64,000 nt of DNA from Qipengyuania aquimaris (GCF_009827445.1 NZ_WTYI01000001.1:2556381-2620380), one strand, 5' to 3'. Positions 43,711 through 53,915 are shown, counted from the stretch's first letter. The notes: generated from the letters alone by a model not told the origin. Numbers and translations: made by a program.

Positions 43711-44907
43711 TTAGCCGGCGGACGGGGTCTCTGCAGGATCGGCAACAGGTTCCTGTTCCGGCGCTTCCTCATCCTCTGCACCGATCAGGTCGCTGCCGTC
43801 GCCCGGCATGATGAAGACGCGTCCGGTGCGGCCTTCCTTGCGCAGCTTCTCGTATTTCTTTGCGCGTTCGCCGAGATATCGAGCGACCGAGGGTGGAATG
43901 CGCGTCCCGTTGAGGCGACCGTCGCTATACGTGGCGTTGTAGCCCGGCTCACGCTGACCACCAGCGAGGTCGGCAATGGTTTCTTCGTACTGATTGACCT
44001 TCACGCCGGATTTCGAAGCGAGCAGCTCCGCGACCTCGTCTTCTGCAAATTTGGCGAGATGCGCTTTCAGATCATCGCCCATTTGCGGAAAATAGAAAGG
44101 TGCCGCTTCCTCATAGATCGCAGAAACCAGCAGGTTCTTGCCGAAACCCTCCACTCCGCGCAGCGAGTTCACGAATTCGGTCGCCCCTTCACGAAGAAGG
44201 CGCTCGGTGTTCTCGGCGGTATGGGCTTCCCGCTGGATGGAAGGGCTGCCCACGTCGCCACGGAAAAAGCCGTAGATTACCTTGGCGTCTTTCCAGTTCG
44301 GGTAAACAATGCGCGTGCGAATGTCCTTGGGGCTCATCGCTACGCCACCAACCGTGATGAAAGCTGTTTCATCAAGAGGGGTTTGGTTTGCGCCAAGCAG
44401 GAGGCGGGACGGTGCCTTGAGCGGGTAATTCAGCGCGATCTGCTCGATTATGGCGACGTTATGCAGGTTGATCCAGAAAGCCAGCTGCTCGGCCCGGGGC
44501 AGGGTCGCGATATCGATCTGCGTGCCAATCTGTTCGAGATCCTGTCGGTACTCGGTGAATGTCGCAATCGCTGCTTCATCCATGAGTGAAAACGGGATGC
44601 GGTTGCCTTCCATCCTGACACGGGATTTATGGCCCCAGACAAAACGCGTTCCCAGCGAGGGGTCAGGCCTACCTGCCCCGTCGCGCGTGGAAAGACCCAT
44701 GCGCAGGACCATGTATTGCAAGGCGTCCTGCCAGATCGAATAATCCAGGGATGTCTGCTTTTCGGGCCGGGGCACGAATCTTTCGAAGCCGGCAACCGCT
44801 ACCTCTGACGAGGCGGCGGTACCAACGGGCCGTTGTTGCGCTGAAGCAGAAGTGGATATTGCGCACGCCGCTAACAGGGCAACGGAAGCAAAAAGACGGT
44901 CTTTCAC
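43711..44907 (-). CDS. DUF547 exported protein
   Basis: 398 residues from the GTG at 44907, which fits AGGGA spacing better than a TTG two codons earlier and begins a clean signal peptide (LFASVALLAACAISTSASA). The DUF547 core shows AEQLAFWINLHNVAIIEQIA, ISPKDIRT-like MSPKDIRTRIVYP and SLRGVEGFG. The C-terminal tail is acidic. DUF547 has a papain-like fold in some predictions, but no activity is known. Confidence 0.85.
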   Translation of the reverse strand: MKDRLFASVALLAACAISTSASAQQRPVGTAASSEVAVAGFERFVPRPEKQTSLDYSIWQDALQYMVLRMGLSTRDGAGRPDPSLGTRFVWGHKSRVRMEGNRIPFSLMDEAAIATFTEYRQDLEQIGTQIDIATLPRAEQLAFWINLHNVAIIEQIALNYPLKAPSRLLLGANQTPLDETAFITVGGVAMSPKDIRTRIVYPNWKDAKVIYGFFRGDVGSPSIQREAHTAENTERLLREGATEFVNSLRGVEGFGKNLLVSAIYEEAAPFYFPQMGDDLKAHLAKFAEDEVAELLASKSGVKVNQYEETIADLAGGQREPGYNATYSDGRLNGTRIPPSVARYLGERAKKYEKLRKEGRTGRVFIMPGDGSDLIGAEDEEAPEQEPVADPAETPSAG

Positions 44908-45076
44908 GATCAATCCCTGTCAAAGTAGCGATGACTGCATTTTATACGTAAAAATGCGTCGAAGGTGCCTGCGACAATACAAGACTCTGCAATAACAAGG
45001 CCATGTGGCCTGCCGATGAACCGATGCCATTCGTCGATGCATTGTCGGTATTCGAAGTCGTTGCATCGGCCTGAGC

Positions 45077-45113
45077 AAAAAAGGCGGAGTAGTCATCGAG
45101 TGACGCTCCGCCT
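45077..45113 (-). terminator. Intrinsic terminator of infC
   Basis: On the minus strand, AGGCGGAG (45106-45113) pairs with CTCCGCCT (45082-45089), followed by TTTTTT (45077-45082). Lies 25 bases after the infC stop. Confidence 0.85.
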
Positions 45114-45137
45114 CTTTAAACCGGTAATCGGGCTGGC

Positions 45138-45680
45138 TTACTTCGGAGCAAGCACCATCAGCATCTGGCGTCCTTCGAGGCGCGGGAAGCTTTCCACCTT
45201 GGCGATCTCTTCCACATCGTCGCGCACGCGGTTGAGCAGGTCCATACCCAGCTGCTGGTGCGCCATTTCACGGCCACGGAAGCGCAGAGTGCACTTCACC
45301 TTGTCTCCGTTTTCGATGAACTTCACGACGTTGCGCATCTTCACGTCATAGTCGTGCGTATCGATGTTCGGACGCATCTTGACCTCTTTGATATCCTGGG
45401 TCTTCTGCGTCTTGCGTGCGAGGTTCGCCTTCTTCTGCGCCTCGTAGCGATATTTGCCGACATCGAGGAACTTGCACACCGGCGGGTCCGCATTGGGGCT
45501 CACTTCGACGAGGTTGAGGCCCAGTTCGTTGGCCTGCTCGGTCGCTTCGCGGGTGTACATCACCCCCAGGTTTTCACCTTCGTGATCGATCACGCGGACC
45601 TTGGGGACATTGATCATGTTATCGTAACGCGGGCCGCTTTTCACGGGCATTTGCATGCTGCGCCGGGGTGGACGGGCTAT
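45138..45680 (-). CDS. infC: Translation initiation factor IF-3
   Basis: 180 residues. N-domain ([41 protein letters not shown]), a basic linker, and C-domain ([40 protein letters not shown]). I place the start at an ATA at 45680: AGGAG lies 8 bases before it and [18 protein letters not shown] would be the N-terminus. The first ATG in frame (45656) has no ribosome site. infC is known to use rare start codons for self-regulation. Confidence 0.9.
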   Translation of the reverse strand: MARPPRRSMQMPVKSGPRYDNMINVPKVRVIDHEGENLGVMYTREATEQANELGLNLVEVSPNADPPVCKFLDVGKYRYEAQKKANLARKTQKTQDIKEVKMRPNIDTHDYDVKMRNVVKFIENGDKVKCTLRFRGREMAHQQLGMDLLNRVRDDVEEIAKVESFPRLEGRQMLMVLAPK

Positions 45681-45756
45681 GGGGCATTCTCCTGATTCTG
45701 CCGTTTTGTGTGGTGGCTATGTAGGGAGAAACACCGCAAACCGCTAGTGGTGATAG

Positions 45757-46458
45757 CTATGCGGCTTTCCATAGCGGGAAACGGGCCAGTTTGCCCTTCG
45801 CCGGAACCACGGCGTCGATGCGTTCGGCAGGTTGCAGCGCCTTCAGGATTGCCGGGTCTGCCGCGTTCATGCCGCCGGTGTAAGCTCCGAATGCCGGGAG
45901 TATCATTCGCCCGCTGGGTTTTCCGTCGGCGCCTTCATTGGCGCTGACAACGGCGCACGGCCGGCGGATCATCCGCTGGCGGATCTTGAGTTGGAGGCGA
46001 GGGTGGTAGTGACCCGACAGCTCCGGACGGTTCTCGCCCTTCTTGGCGCGGTGGCGCAGGATTGTGCCGTTGATCTCGATCTCTTCGACTAGCGTGCCGC
46101 CGCAACGCGCCTCCATGTCGGGATCGTGGTTTCCCGTGATCCAGACCCAGTCGACGGCCTTGGTAAGAGCTTCCAGCATGCCGCAGGCGTGCGGTTCGAG
46201 CCGGGCGGAGCCTTGCGAATCGTGAAAGTTGTCGCCCAGCGTGATGACCCGCCGCGCGCCGGTCTCGCGAATGGCGAGCGCCACCCGCTCGAGCGTCTCG
46301 CGGCTATCATAGGGCGGTATCATCTGGCCGTGCCCAGCGAAAAAGCTGCCCTTTTCGAGGTGAAGGTCGGCGACCAGCAGCGCACGTTCGCGCGGCCAAT
46401 AGAGCGCACGGCCCTCCGTGAGGAGCCATTCCTCGCCAGCGAACGAAAGGGGAACCAT
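45757..46458 (-). CDS. pdeM: Ligase-associated DNA-damage-response endonuclease PdeM
   Basis: 233 residues, calcineurin-like metallophosphoesterase. Motifs in order: VADLHLEKGS, TLGDNFHD, WITGNHDP, SGHYHPR. The PdeM group is normally clustered with a DEAD-box helicase and ATP-dependent ligase, but here it stands alone, divergent from hemF. It likely cleaves nucleic acid during repair. Confidence 0.88.
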   Translation of the reverse strand: MVPLSFAGEEWLLTEGRALYWPRERALLVADLHLEKGSFFAGHGQMIPPYDSRETLERVALAIRETGARRVITLGDNFHDSQGSARLEPHACGMLEALTKAVDWVWITGNHDPDMEARCGGTLVEEIEINGTILRHRAKKGENRPELSGHYHPRLQLKIRQRMIRRPCAVVSANEGADGKPSGRMILPAFGAYTGGMNAADPAILKALQPAERIDAVVPAKGKLARFPLWKAA

Positions 46459-46503
46459 GGCTCGCTATTGCCGTAGCTGCCTGCGAATGGCAAGGCCTCT
46501 CGC

Positions 46504-47361
46504 ATGACCGACTGGACCGAGAATACCCAAGCAGCACGCAGCTGGTTCGAGACCCTGCGCGACCGCATCTGCGCCGAGTTCGAAGCGATCGAACGAGAAG
46601 CCGGATCGGATGCGCAGTTCCAGTACGATAGCTGGCAGCGTGAAGAGGAGGGCAATGCCGATCCCGGTGGCGGCACGCGCGGGTTGATGAAAGGCAAGGT
46701 CTTCGAGAAAGTCGGCGTGAACGTCTCCACCGTCCGGGGCAATTTCGCGCCCGAGTTCGCCGGTTCGATCAACGGCGCGACGGCCGAAAATCCCGGCTTC
46801 TCCGCGACCGGCATCAGCCTCGTCGCACATATGGCCAATCCCCATGTGCCGGCGGTCCACATGAACACCCGCTTCCTGACGACCAGCAAGGCCTGGTTCG
46901 GCGGCGGTGCGGACCTCAATCCTCCGTTGCCGTATGAAGAGGACACCGAGGACTTTCACGCCCGCTTCCGCGCTGCATGTGCGGCCCATAACCCGACCTA
47001 TTACGACCGGTTCAAGAAATGGGCGGACGACTATTTCTACATTCCCCACCGCGGTGTGCATCGCGGGGTAGGGGGCATCTTCTACGATCACCTGGAATGC
47101 GAAGACGACGCCGCTTTCGAGCGCAATCTGGCTTTCACCAAGGATGTCGGTGAAGCCTTCCTCGACATTTTCCCGCAGCTGGTGCGCCGGCGCATGGGCA
47201 GCGAATTCGATGATGCGGACAAGCGCCAACAGCTCGAATGGCGCGGCCGCTATGCTGAATTCAATCTCGTCTATGACAGGGGCACACTCTTCGGCCTCAA
47301 GACGGGCGGCAATATCGATGCCATCCTGATGAGCCTGCCGCCCGAGGCGACGTGGAGCTGA
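46504..47361 (+). CDS. hemF: Oxygen-dependent coproporphyrinogen III oxidase
   Basis: 285 residues. It decarboxylates two propionates of coproporphyrinogen III to vinyls using O2, in heme (and, where present, bacteriochlorophyll) synthesis. Signatures: FVNISTVRG-like VNVSTVRGNFAPEF, HMANPHVPAVHMNTRF, WFGGGADLNPPLPY and YFYIPHRGVHRGVGGIFYD. ATG overlaps no gene; ends one base before the GH16 stop. Confidence 0.96.
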   Translation: MTDWTENTQAARSWFETLRDRICAEFEAIEREAGSDAQFQYDSWQREEEGNADPGGGTRGLMKGKVFEKVGVNVSTVRGNFAPEFAGSINGATAENPGFSATGISLVAHMANPHVPAVHMNTRFLTTSKAWFGGGADLNPPLPYEEDTEDFHARFRAACAAHNPTYYDRFKKWADDYFYIPHRGVHRGVGGIFYDHLECEDDAAFERNLAFTKDVGEAFLDIFPQLVRRRMGSEFDDADKRQQLEWRGRYAEFNLVYDRGTLFGLKTGGNIDAILMSLPPEATWS

Positions 47362-48261
47362 CTACTCGGCCGGTGAGTAAACGCGCACCCAGTCGACGAG
47401 CATTTCAACTTCGCCGCGCTTCACGGCTTCTACCGTTTCGGCGGGAATGCCCGGATAAGGTTTCTCGATACGGTTCGTCTTGAACGGATAGGCGCCGCCC
47501 ATGGCGAAGTTCAGGATCAGGTACTTCTCGTTATCGAAGCGCCAGTCGCCATAGTTCTCGACCATCGGCTTGGTGACGCGGTAGAGGACGTGATCGTCGA
47601 TCAGGAAGTCGATCTGCGTGTCGGTCCACTCTACGGCGTAGGTATGCCACTGGGTGACATCGACGCCATCGGGAAAGAAGAACTTGTTCACGATGGGCGT
47701 TTCGCCCGAGTAGCCGGGGCCGTGGAGGGCAACGCCGATCCAGTCCTTTTCTCCGACGTACTCCATAATGTCGATCTCGCCGGTGCCAGGCCACTTGTCG
47801 TTGCCCAGCAGCCAGAATGCTGGCCAAACGCCGACGTTGTCGGGCAGCTTGATGCGGGCTTCTGCCCGGCCATGCATGAAGTCGAACTTGCCCTGGCTCT
47901 CGATCCGGCCCGAAACGAACGGCGCATTGCGATCCGCCTTCGTGTCGGCGCCGGGCTTGAATACCGGGCGCAGGACCAGCGCGCCGCCTTCGGCACCTGC
48001 TGCATCACCCGTGAAGGCGATGACCGAAGGATCGTCGATGTAGGCCTGCTGCTCGTTGTTCACCCAGAAATCGGGGCCGATGACGATCCACTTGTCTCGG
48101 TCGAGCGCGCCGTCGTTGAATTCGTCCGCGAAGATCAGCTCGCGCTCCGGCGCAAATGCCTGGGCCAGTGCCTCGCCCGCGTCATGATTATGCGCGTGTG
48201 CCGCCGGCGCAGTGCCGAGCGTGAGGGCGCCTGCAAGTGCTAAGGTCAAATGGCGGGTCAT
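47362..48261 (-). CDS. Secreted GH16 beta-glucanase (laminarinase-like)
   Basis: 299 residues with a signal peptide (LALAGALTLGTAPAAHA). GH16 catalytic motif GEIDIMEYVG gives nucleophile Glu162, Asp164 and acid/base Glu167. Other family marks are FADEFNDGALDRDKWIV and WHTYAVEWTDTQIDFLIDD. Cuts beta-1,3 or 1,3-1,4 glucans such as laminarin, an algal storage sugar, which suits a marine organism; agarase activity cannot be ruled out. Confidence 0.92.
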   Translation of the reverse strand: MTRHLTLALAGALTLGTAPAAHAHNHDAGEALAQAFAPERELIFADEFNDGALDRDKWIVIGPDFWVNNEQQAYIDDPSVIAFTGDAAGAEGGALVLRPVFKPGADTKADRNAPFVSGRIESQGKFDFMHGRAEARIKLPDNVGVWPAFWLLGNDKWPGTGEIDIMEYVGEKDWIGVALHGPGYSGETPIVNKFFFPDGVDVTQWHTYAVEWTDTQIDFLIDDHVLYRVTKPMVENYGDWRFDNEKYLILNFAMGGAYPFKTNRIEKPYPGIPAETVEAVKRGEVEMLVDWVRVYSPAE

Positions 48262-48439
48262 AGTTGCCTCTCCGAAGTCGTCTGATAACGTTCACAATAC
48301 GCGAACCAGCTTCTTTTGCGAGCCCCGTGCTTACGAATTCAACGCGCGGGGTGGAAAGCTGTGCCGCGATCGTGGATAGGGCGCAAGGATTTGAAATACG
48401 CGTCCAAACCGAAAGGGCGCATCCTTTTCGGAGAGTTCT

Positions 48440-50338
48440 ATGTACCGCCTCGCATCCGGCATCGCCATCCTCCTCGCAACTGCGGCCTGCACCACGATGG
48501 AAGATCGTGACGGCATGCCTATCGTGACAGAACCGATGGTGGCACCCATCCTCACCACGCCGGAGGCGCAGGACAATCTCACCTATGCCGAGCCCGAAAA
48601 GGCTCGCGTCACGCATGTCGCGCTCGACCTCGCGCTCGATTTCGCGGCGAAGCGCGTCGGTGGGACTGCGGACCTTCGCGTGCTTGCCGATCCCGGTGAT
48701 GAAAGGCTGGTGCTCGACACCAACGGCCTCGAAATCTCGCGCGTTACGGATCACGTTGGCCGCGATCTGACATTCGAAATCGGTGAGCAGGTCGAAGAGG
48801 GAGGCAAGGGCGCTCCGCTGACCGTGATGCTCAATGGCGTACGGAACGTTCGCATCCACTACATGGCGCCTGCGGATGCCGAGGCGCTGCAATGGCTTTC
48901 GCCCGAACAAACCGCCGGCGGTGAATATTTTTTCCTCTTCAGCCAAGGGCAGGCGATCCTCAATCGCACCTGGATCCCGACGCAGGACAGCCCCGGCATC
49001 CGCCAGACCTGGGAGGCCCGGATCACCGCGCCCAAGCCGCTCGACGTGGTGATGAGCGGGGTAGCGCAGGGCGAACCGGAAGACCTCGGTGATGGCCGCC
49101 GAGCATTCCGCTTCGTGATGGACAAGCCGGTGCCGCCCTACCTGATCGCGATTGCAGCAGGCGACATCGATTTTCGGGCGATCGGTCCGCGCACAGGCGT
49201 GTGGGCAGAGCCCTCGGTCCTCCCGCGCGCTTATGCAGAAGTCGGCGATACCGAGGAAATGGTGGTCGCTGCGGAAGAGCTTTACGGAGAGTATCGCTGG
49301 GGACGCTATGACATGATCGTCCTACCGCCTGCATTCCCTTACGGGGGTATGGAAAACCCGGTCATGACCTTCCTCACCCCTACCTTCATAGCCGGTGACC
49401 GCTCGAACAACGGCCTCGTCGCACATGAACTGGCGCATAGCTGGTCGGGCAATCTCGTGACCAATGCGGTCTGGGGCGACAGCTGGCTCAACGAAGGTGT
49501 CACCACCTATTTCGAGAACCGCATCGTCGAGGCGGTTTATGGAAAAAAGCGGGCCGAGCAGGAGGCCGCGCTGATGTACGCAAATATCCAGGAAGTGTTG
49601 TCCGAGGTCGGCAATGACGCTCCTGGCACGGCTCTCAGCACCGATGGCGGATACGAGCTTGGTAGTGCAATCGCCTATGACAAGGGCGCTTTCTTCCTGC
49701 GGACGGTCGAACGCATCGTCGGGCGCGAACGCTTCGATGCGTGGCTGCAGCAATGGTTCGACAACCACGCCTTCCAACCCGCCACCAGCGAGATGTTCTA
49801 TGACGACATGATGCAGAACCTCGTCGCTTCCGAACAGGAGGCGAAGGCCATGATGCTGCGCGACTGGATTTTCGCGCCGGGCTTGCCGTCCAACGTGGCC
49901 AAGCCCGAACCCGCAGCCTTCGCCGCGGTCGATGCGGCGGTAGAGGCCTATGCCGCGAGCCGGGTTATCCCTGCTGCGTACTCCGGCTGGACGGCTGCCG
50001 AGCAAATGCGCTTTCTCGACAATTTGCCTGCTACTCTCTCGGCAGAGGAGCTGGCGCAACTGGATGCCAGCCTCGGTCTCTCCGGCACGGGCAACAACGA
50101 GATCCTGTTCCTCTGGCTCGAGATGGCGCTCGAAAATCGTTATGCGCCTGCCGTGCCCCTGGCCGAAGAGTTCCTTGCCCGGGTCGGACGCGCCAAGTTC
50201 GTTCGCCCGCTGTTCGGTGTTCTCTGGGACCAGGGCGATTGGGGGCGGCCTATCGCGCAGCGCATCTATGCAAAGACCCGCGACAGCTATCACGCGGTGA
50301 CACGTGCGGGAGTGGACCGGGTAATGGCAGCGGACTGA
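48440..50338 (+). CDS. M1 family aminopeptidase, LTA4H-like lipoprotein
   Basis: 632 residues with a lipoprotein signal (IAILLATAAC). Exopeptidase motif GGMENPVM, zinc site His329-Glu330-x-x-His333 (HELAHSW) with Glu352 in SWLNEGVTTYFE, then a C-terminal alpha-helical domain as in leukotriene A4 hydrolase-type enzymes. Removes N-terminal residues from peptides at the cell envelope. Confidence 0.93.
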   Translation: MYRLASGIAILLATAACTTMEDRDGMPIVTEPMVAPILTTPEAQDNLTYAEPEKARVTHVALDLALDFAAKRVGGTADLRVLADPGDERLVLDTNGLEISRVTDHVGRDLTFEIGEQVEEGGKGAPLTVMLNGVRNVRIHYMAPADAEALQWLSPEQTAGGEYFFLFSQGQAILNRTWIPTQDSPGIRQTWEARITAPKPLDVVMSGVAQGEPEDLGDGRRAFRFVMDKPVPPYLIAIAAGDIDFRAIGPRTGVWAEPSVLPRAYAEVGDTEEMVVAAEELYGEYRWGRYDMIVLPPAFPYGGMENPVMTFLTPTFIAGDRSNNGLVAHELAHSWSGNLVTNAVWGDSWLNEGVTTYFENRIVEAVYGKKRAEQEAALMYANIQEVLSEVGNDAPGTALSTDGGYELGSAIAYDKGAFFLRTVERIVGRERFDAWLQQWFDNHAFQPATSEMFYDDMMQNLVASEQEAKAMMLRDWIFAPGLPSNVAKPEPAAFAAVDAAVEAYAASRVIPAAYSGWTAAEQMRFLDNLPATLSAEELAQLDASLGLSGTGNNEILFLWLEMALENRYAPAVPLAEEFLARVGRAKFVRPLFGVLWDQGDWGRPIAQRIYAKTRDSYHAVTRAGVDRVMAAD

Positions 50339-50425
50339 TTGCATCCGCTGCACGCGGCGGTGCAGCCAACGCCATTGAGCGGACCATCAGGAACGATTAG
50401 GCAGCAGGTAACAGGGAGAAGCGCA

Positions 50426-51409
50426 ATGCCCTCAAGCCTTTCCGCCCGCCTTGCCCCGATCGCGATATTACTCGCTCCGCTGGTGGCCATTCTCGCTGCT
50501 CGCCTAGCTACCCATAGCGATCTTGCCGCGCGACATCCGCGCACCGCAGCGCTGTTGTTTCTCTGGATCGCTGCCGATGCGCTGACCCTTGCCGCGATTG
50601 CCAAGGCCTCCAAGAACCGTCCCGGGCTGAGGGTCCTCTTGGGTACGGTCGCAGCAGGCTGCATCGTCGCGACGGTGGCTGCTGCAGGCCCCGTGCGCGA
50701 GGCTTTGCTCGACATGCGGGCGGTGGTGGTCGCGATGACGCTGACGGTGATCGCTTATCTAGGCTGGAGCGCTGCCGTTGCGATGCGCTCTTATCGTAGA
50801 ACCGGATCAGCCGAAATGGCGGCGTGCGAGGTATTGCCAGCCAATCTCGTCCGCTTCGCAATGTTCGAAAGCAGCATGATGCGCCTGGCACTCTTCAAGT
50901 GGGGCGCGCGGCCGCATGTGCCCGAAGGCGCGCAAGGCTTCGCCTATCATCGCGTGATTAACCCGATGATCGCGGCTTTTCTCGTCCTGCAACTGATCGA
51001 GATCGTCGTCGTCGATCTTCTTGTCAGCCACTGGAGCCGCCTTGCGGCGCTTGCACTGCTGGTGCTTGGCATATGGGGCGCGCTGTTCCTTATCGCGCTG
51101 ATGAAAGGCTTCCGGCTCTATCCGATCCTCCTGGACCGGCAATTCCTACATGTTCGCGCAGGGCTGCTGATCGACCTACGTGTCCCGATCGATGCAATCG
51201 AAGCGCTGGACCCTTCTATCACCAAGGCAGAAGCCGATCGGGCTGACGTCCTGAACGCCGCGCTCTTATCTCATCCCAATGTAATCCTGCGTCTGCGCTC
51301 GCCCATTCTGCATGCAAACCTGTTCGGGAAGACCCGCATGCTGCGACGAGTAGCCTTCCGGCTGGACCAGCCTGCACCGTTCATCGAGGCACTCGAAGCC
51401 CGTTTGTAG
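50426..51409 (+). CDS. Multi-pass membrane protein of unknown function
   Basis: 327 residues from the ATG at 50426 after GGGAGAAG. About six hydrophobic segments in the first 240 residues, then a soluble C-terminal part with a PH-like or DUF304-like outline (LHVRAGLLIDLRVPIDAIEA, VILRLRSPILHANLFGKTR). No named family. Starts 87 bases after the aminopeptidase gene. Confidence 0.65.
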   Translation: MPSSLSARLAPIAILLAPLVAILAARLATHSDLAARHPRTAALLFLWIAADALTLAAIAKASKNRPGLRVLLGTVAAGCIVATVAAAGPVREALLDMRAVVVAMTLTVIAYLGWSAAVAMRSYRRTGSAEMAACEVLPANLVRFAMFESSMMRLALFKWGARPHVPEGAQGFAYHRVINPMIAAFLVLQLIEIVVVDLLVSHWSRLAALALLVLGIWGALFLIALMKGFRLYPILLDRQFLHVRAGLLIDLRVPIDAIEALDPSITKAEADRADVLNAALLSHPNVILRLRSPILHANLFGKTRMLRRVAFRLDQPAPFIEALEARL

Positions 51410-51459
51410 GATTTTTGCGTTGCATTGCAGCACGCTTTAGCCACATCGTGTGAGCCGAG

Positions 51460-53553
51460 ATGCTGCGACAGTACGAACTTGTTGAACGGGTCAAGGAATA
51501 TGACCCCGACGCCGACGAGGCGATGCTCAATCGCGCCTATGTCTATACCGTGCAAAAGCACGGTACCCAAACCCGGGCGAGCGGGGACCCGTACTTCAGT
51601 CATCCGGTCGAAGTTGCCGGTCTGATGACCGACCTGCAGCTCGACCAGGAAACCATCGCTACCGCACTGCTGCACGATACCGTCGAGGATACGCTCGCGA
51701 CGATTGACGACATCGAGGCCAATTTCGGCACCGATGTCGCGCGGCTGGTCGATGGCGTGACCAAGCTTTCCAAGATCGAGCAGATGCCCGAGAACGAGCG
51801 GGCCGCCGAAAACCTGCGCAAATTCCTGCTCGCCATGAGCGAGGATATCCGCGTGCTGCTCGTCAAGCTGGGCGACCGGCTGCACAACATGCGCACGCTG
51901 CATTTCATCAAGAAGCCTGAAAAGCGTCAGCGCATCGCACGCGAAACGATGGATATCTACGCGCCGCTGGCAGAGCGCGTGGGCATGTACGAATACATGC
52001 GCGAGATGCAGATGCTGGCGTTCGAACAGCTCGAGCCGGAAGCATTCGAAACGATCACCCAGCGGCTCGACCAGATCAGGCAGGAAGACGGCGGGCAGGT
52101 CGATGCCATCGCGCTCGACATGAAGCACGCGCTGGCGGAAGCAGGCCTCACCGTAGAGGTTTCGGGCCGCGAGAAGCATCCGTATTCGATCTGGCGCAAG
52201 ATGGCCGAACGGCACGTGTCCTTCGAGCAGGTCACCGACATCATGGCGTTCCGCATCATCACGGACAACGTGACCGATTGCTACCGCGCGATGGGGGTGC
52301 TGCACACGACGTGGCAATTCCTGCCGGGCCGTTTCAAGGATTACATCTCGACGCCGAAGACCAACGGTTATCGCAGTCTCCATACCTCGCTGATCTACGG
52401 CAAGTCGATGCGTGTCGAAGTGCAAATCCGCACGCGAGAAATGCACCAGACGAACGAATTCGGCCTTGCCGCTCACTGGGCATACAAGCAGGGCGACAAG
52501 CCGGACGGCCAGGTCGGCTGGCTGCGCGACCTGATCGAGATCGTCGATGCCAGCCACGATCCGGAAGAGCTGCTCGAGCATACGCGCATGGCGATTTACC
52601 AGGATCGCATTTTCGCCTTCACCCCGAAGGGCGCATTGTTCCAGCTGCCCAAGGGTTCGACGGCGGTCGATTTCGCCTTCGCCGTTCACACCGATCTTGG
52701 CGCCCAGACGGTGGGGGCGAAAATCAATGGTCGCCACATGCCGCTGCGCACGCAGCTCAACAATGGCGACGTGGTCGAGATCCTCAAGGGCAAGAACGCC
52801 GAGCCGCAAATGAGCTGGCTCGGCTTCGTCGTCACGGGCAAGGCGCGCGCAGCGATCCGCCGCGCCGTGCGACTGAAGGAACGGGCCGAAGTCGCCGACA
52901 TCGGCCAGAAACTTTACGACGAAATCGCCTCGCGCGTGCCGGCAAAGATCGGGAAGAAAGCCTTGCGCGCGGCGCTAACGCGTCTCGATATGGAGGAGGA
53001 GGACGACCTCTATTATGCCATCGGATCGGCAAAGATCGCCGATCGCGAAGTCATGGAGGCGCTCGTCCCCGGCTGCACCGAAGGTCTGGCCGATGACGAT
53101 GCCGAATGGCTGCGCAGCGGAAAGTCGCTGTCCATTCGGGGCCTTACTCCCGGGGTCGGATACAAGCTGGCGGAATGCTGTCACCCTGTCCCCGGCGATC
53201 GCATTGTCGGCATTCGCAAACCCAATGAGGGGGTGGAGGTTCATGCAATCGATTGCCACGAGCTTGCCAGCGGGATCGACACCGATTGGCTCGATCTGTC
53301 CTGGGGCAAGCGTTCGCGGGGGGCAGTCGGTCGTCTCAGGGTTACATTGTACGACCGTCCGGGTACATTGGCCGAGATGGCGGGTATTTTTGCCAAGAAT
53401 GTCGTGAACGTGAAAAGTCTCGAGCAGGTGCAGCTCGACCATCCTTTCACGACTTACGAAGTCGATCTGGAGGTGCAGGATCTCGCCCACCTCACCCGTA
53501 TCCTGAGCGCACTGCGCGCCAGTGACTCCGTCGCACAGGCCGAGCGCGCATGA
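51460..53553 (+). CDS. Bifunctional (p)ppGpp synthetase/hydrolase, RelA/SpoT family
   Basis: 697 residues, full long-form Rel. HD hydrolase domain with ALLHDTVEDT; synthetase domain with GREKHPYSIWRKM, KDYISTPKTNGYRSLHTSL and EVQIRTREMHQTNEFGLAAH; TGS domain (FAFTPKGALFQLPKGSTAVD); C-terminal ACT domain. Both catalytic centres look intact, as expected where one Rel protein serves all (p)ppGpp control. ATG at 51460. Confidence 0.95.
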   Translation: MLRQYELVERVKEYDPDADEAMLNRAYVYTVQKHGTQTRASGDPYFSHPVEVAGLMTDLQLDQETIATALLHDTVEDTLATIDDIEANFGTDVARLVDGVTKLSKIEQMPENERAAENLRKFLLAMSEDIRVLLVKLGDRLHNMRTLHFIKKPEKRQRIARETMDIYAPLAERVGMYEYMREMQMLAFEQLEPEAFETITQRLDQIRQEDGGQVDAIALDMKHALAEAGLTVEVSGREKHPYSIWRKMAERHVSFEQVTDIMAFRIITDNVTDCYRAMGVLHTTWQFLPGRFKDYISTPKTNGYRSLHTSLIYGKSMRVEVQIRTREMHQTNEFGLAAHWAYKQGDKPDGQVGWLRDLIEIVDASHDPEELLEHTRMAIYQDRIFAFTPKGALFQLPKGSTAVDFAFAVHTDLGAQTVGAKINGRHMPLRTQLNNGDVVEILKGKNAEPQMSWLGFVVTGKARAAIRRAVRLKERAEVADIGQKLYDEIASRVPAKIGKKALRAALTRLDMEEEDDLYYAIGSAKIADREVMEALVPGCTEGLADDDAEWLRSGKSLSIRGLTPGVGYKLAECCHPVPGDRIVGIRKPNEGVEVHAIDCHELASGIDTDWLDLSWGKRSRGAVGRLRVTLYDRPGTLAEMAGIFAKNVVNVKSLEQVQLDHPFTTYEVDLEVQDLAHLTRILSALRASDSVAQAERA

Positions 53554-53915
53554 GCTTGCTAACCGGTATCGATCACGTCCAGCTCGCCATGCCCCATGGC
53601 GGCGAAGTTCACGCCCGCAAATTCTGGGGCGATCTGATGGGCCTGGAAGAAGTGGCGAAACCCGGCCACCTAGCCGTAAACGGCGGCTGCTGGTTCGAGG
53701 GCGAGGGCATCTCGATCCATTGCGGTGTGGAAGATGCATTCCTGCCAGCGCGGCGTGCGCATCCTGCATTGCTGGTCGAGAATCTCGGAGCCCTGGTGGC
53801 CAAGCTCCAGGCCGCAGGGATCAAGTTCAAGCCAGGCAAGGAACTGGAAGGATATCGCCGCGGAGACGTGGACGACCCCTTCGGCAATCGCATCGAATTG
53901 ATGGAAAAGCTCTAG
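53550..53915 (+). CDS. VOC (glyoxalase/bleomycin-resistance fold) protein
   Basis: 121 residues, two betaalphabetabetabeta units: GIDHVQLAMPHGGEVHARKF and, later, LLVENLGALVAKLQAAGIKF then VDDPFGNRIELMEKL. Metal-ligand His and Glu positions are visible. Substrate unknown. ATGA overlap with rel; its end overlaps the convergent gene by 4 bases. Confidence 0.9.
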   Translation: MSLLTGIDHVQLAMPHGGEVHARKFWGDLMGLEEVAKPGHLAVNGGCWFEGEGISIHCGVEDAFLPARRAHPALLVENLGALVAKLQAAGIKFKPGKELEGYRRGDVDDPFGNRIELMEKL

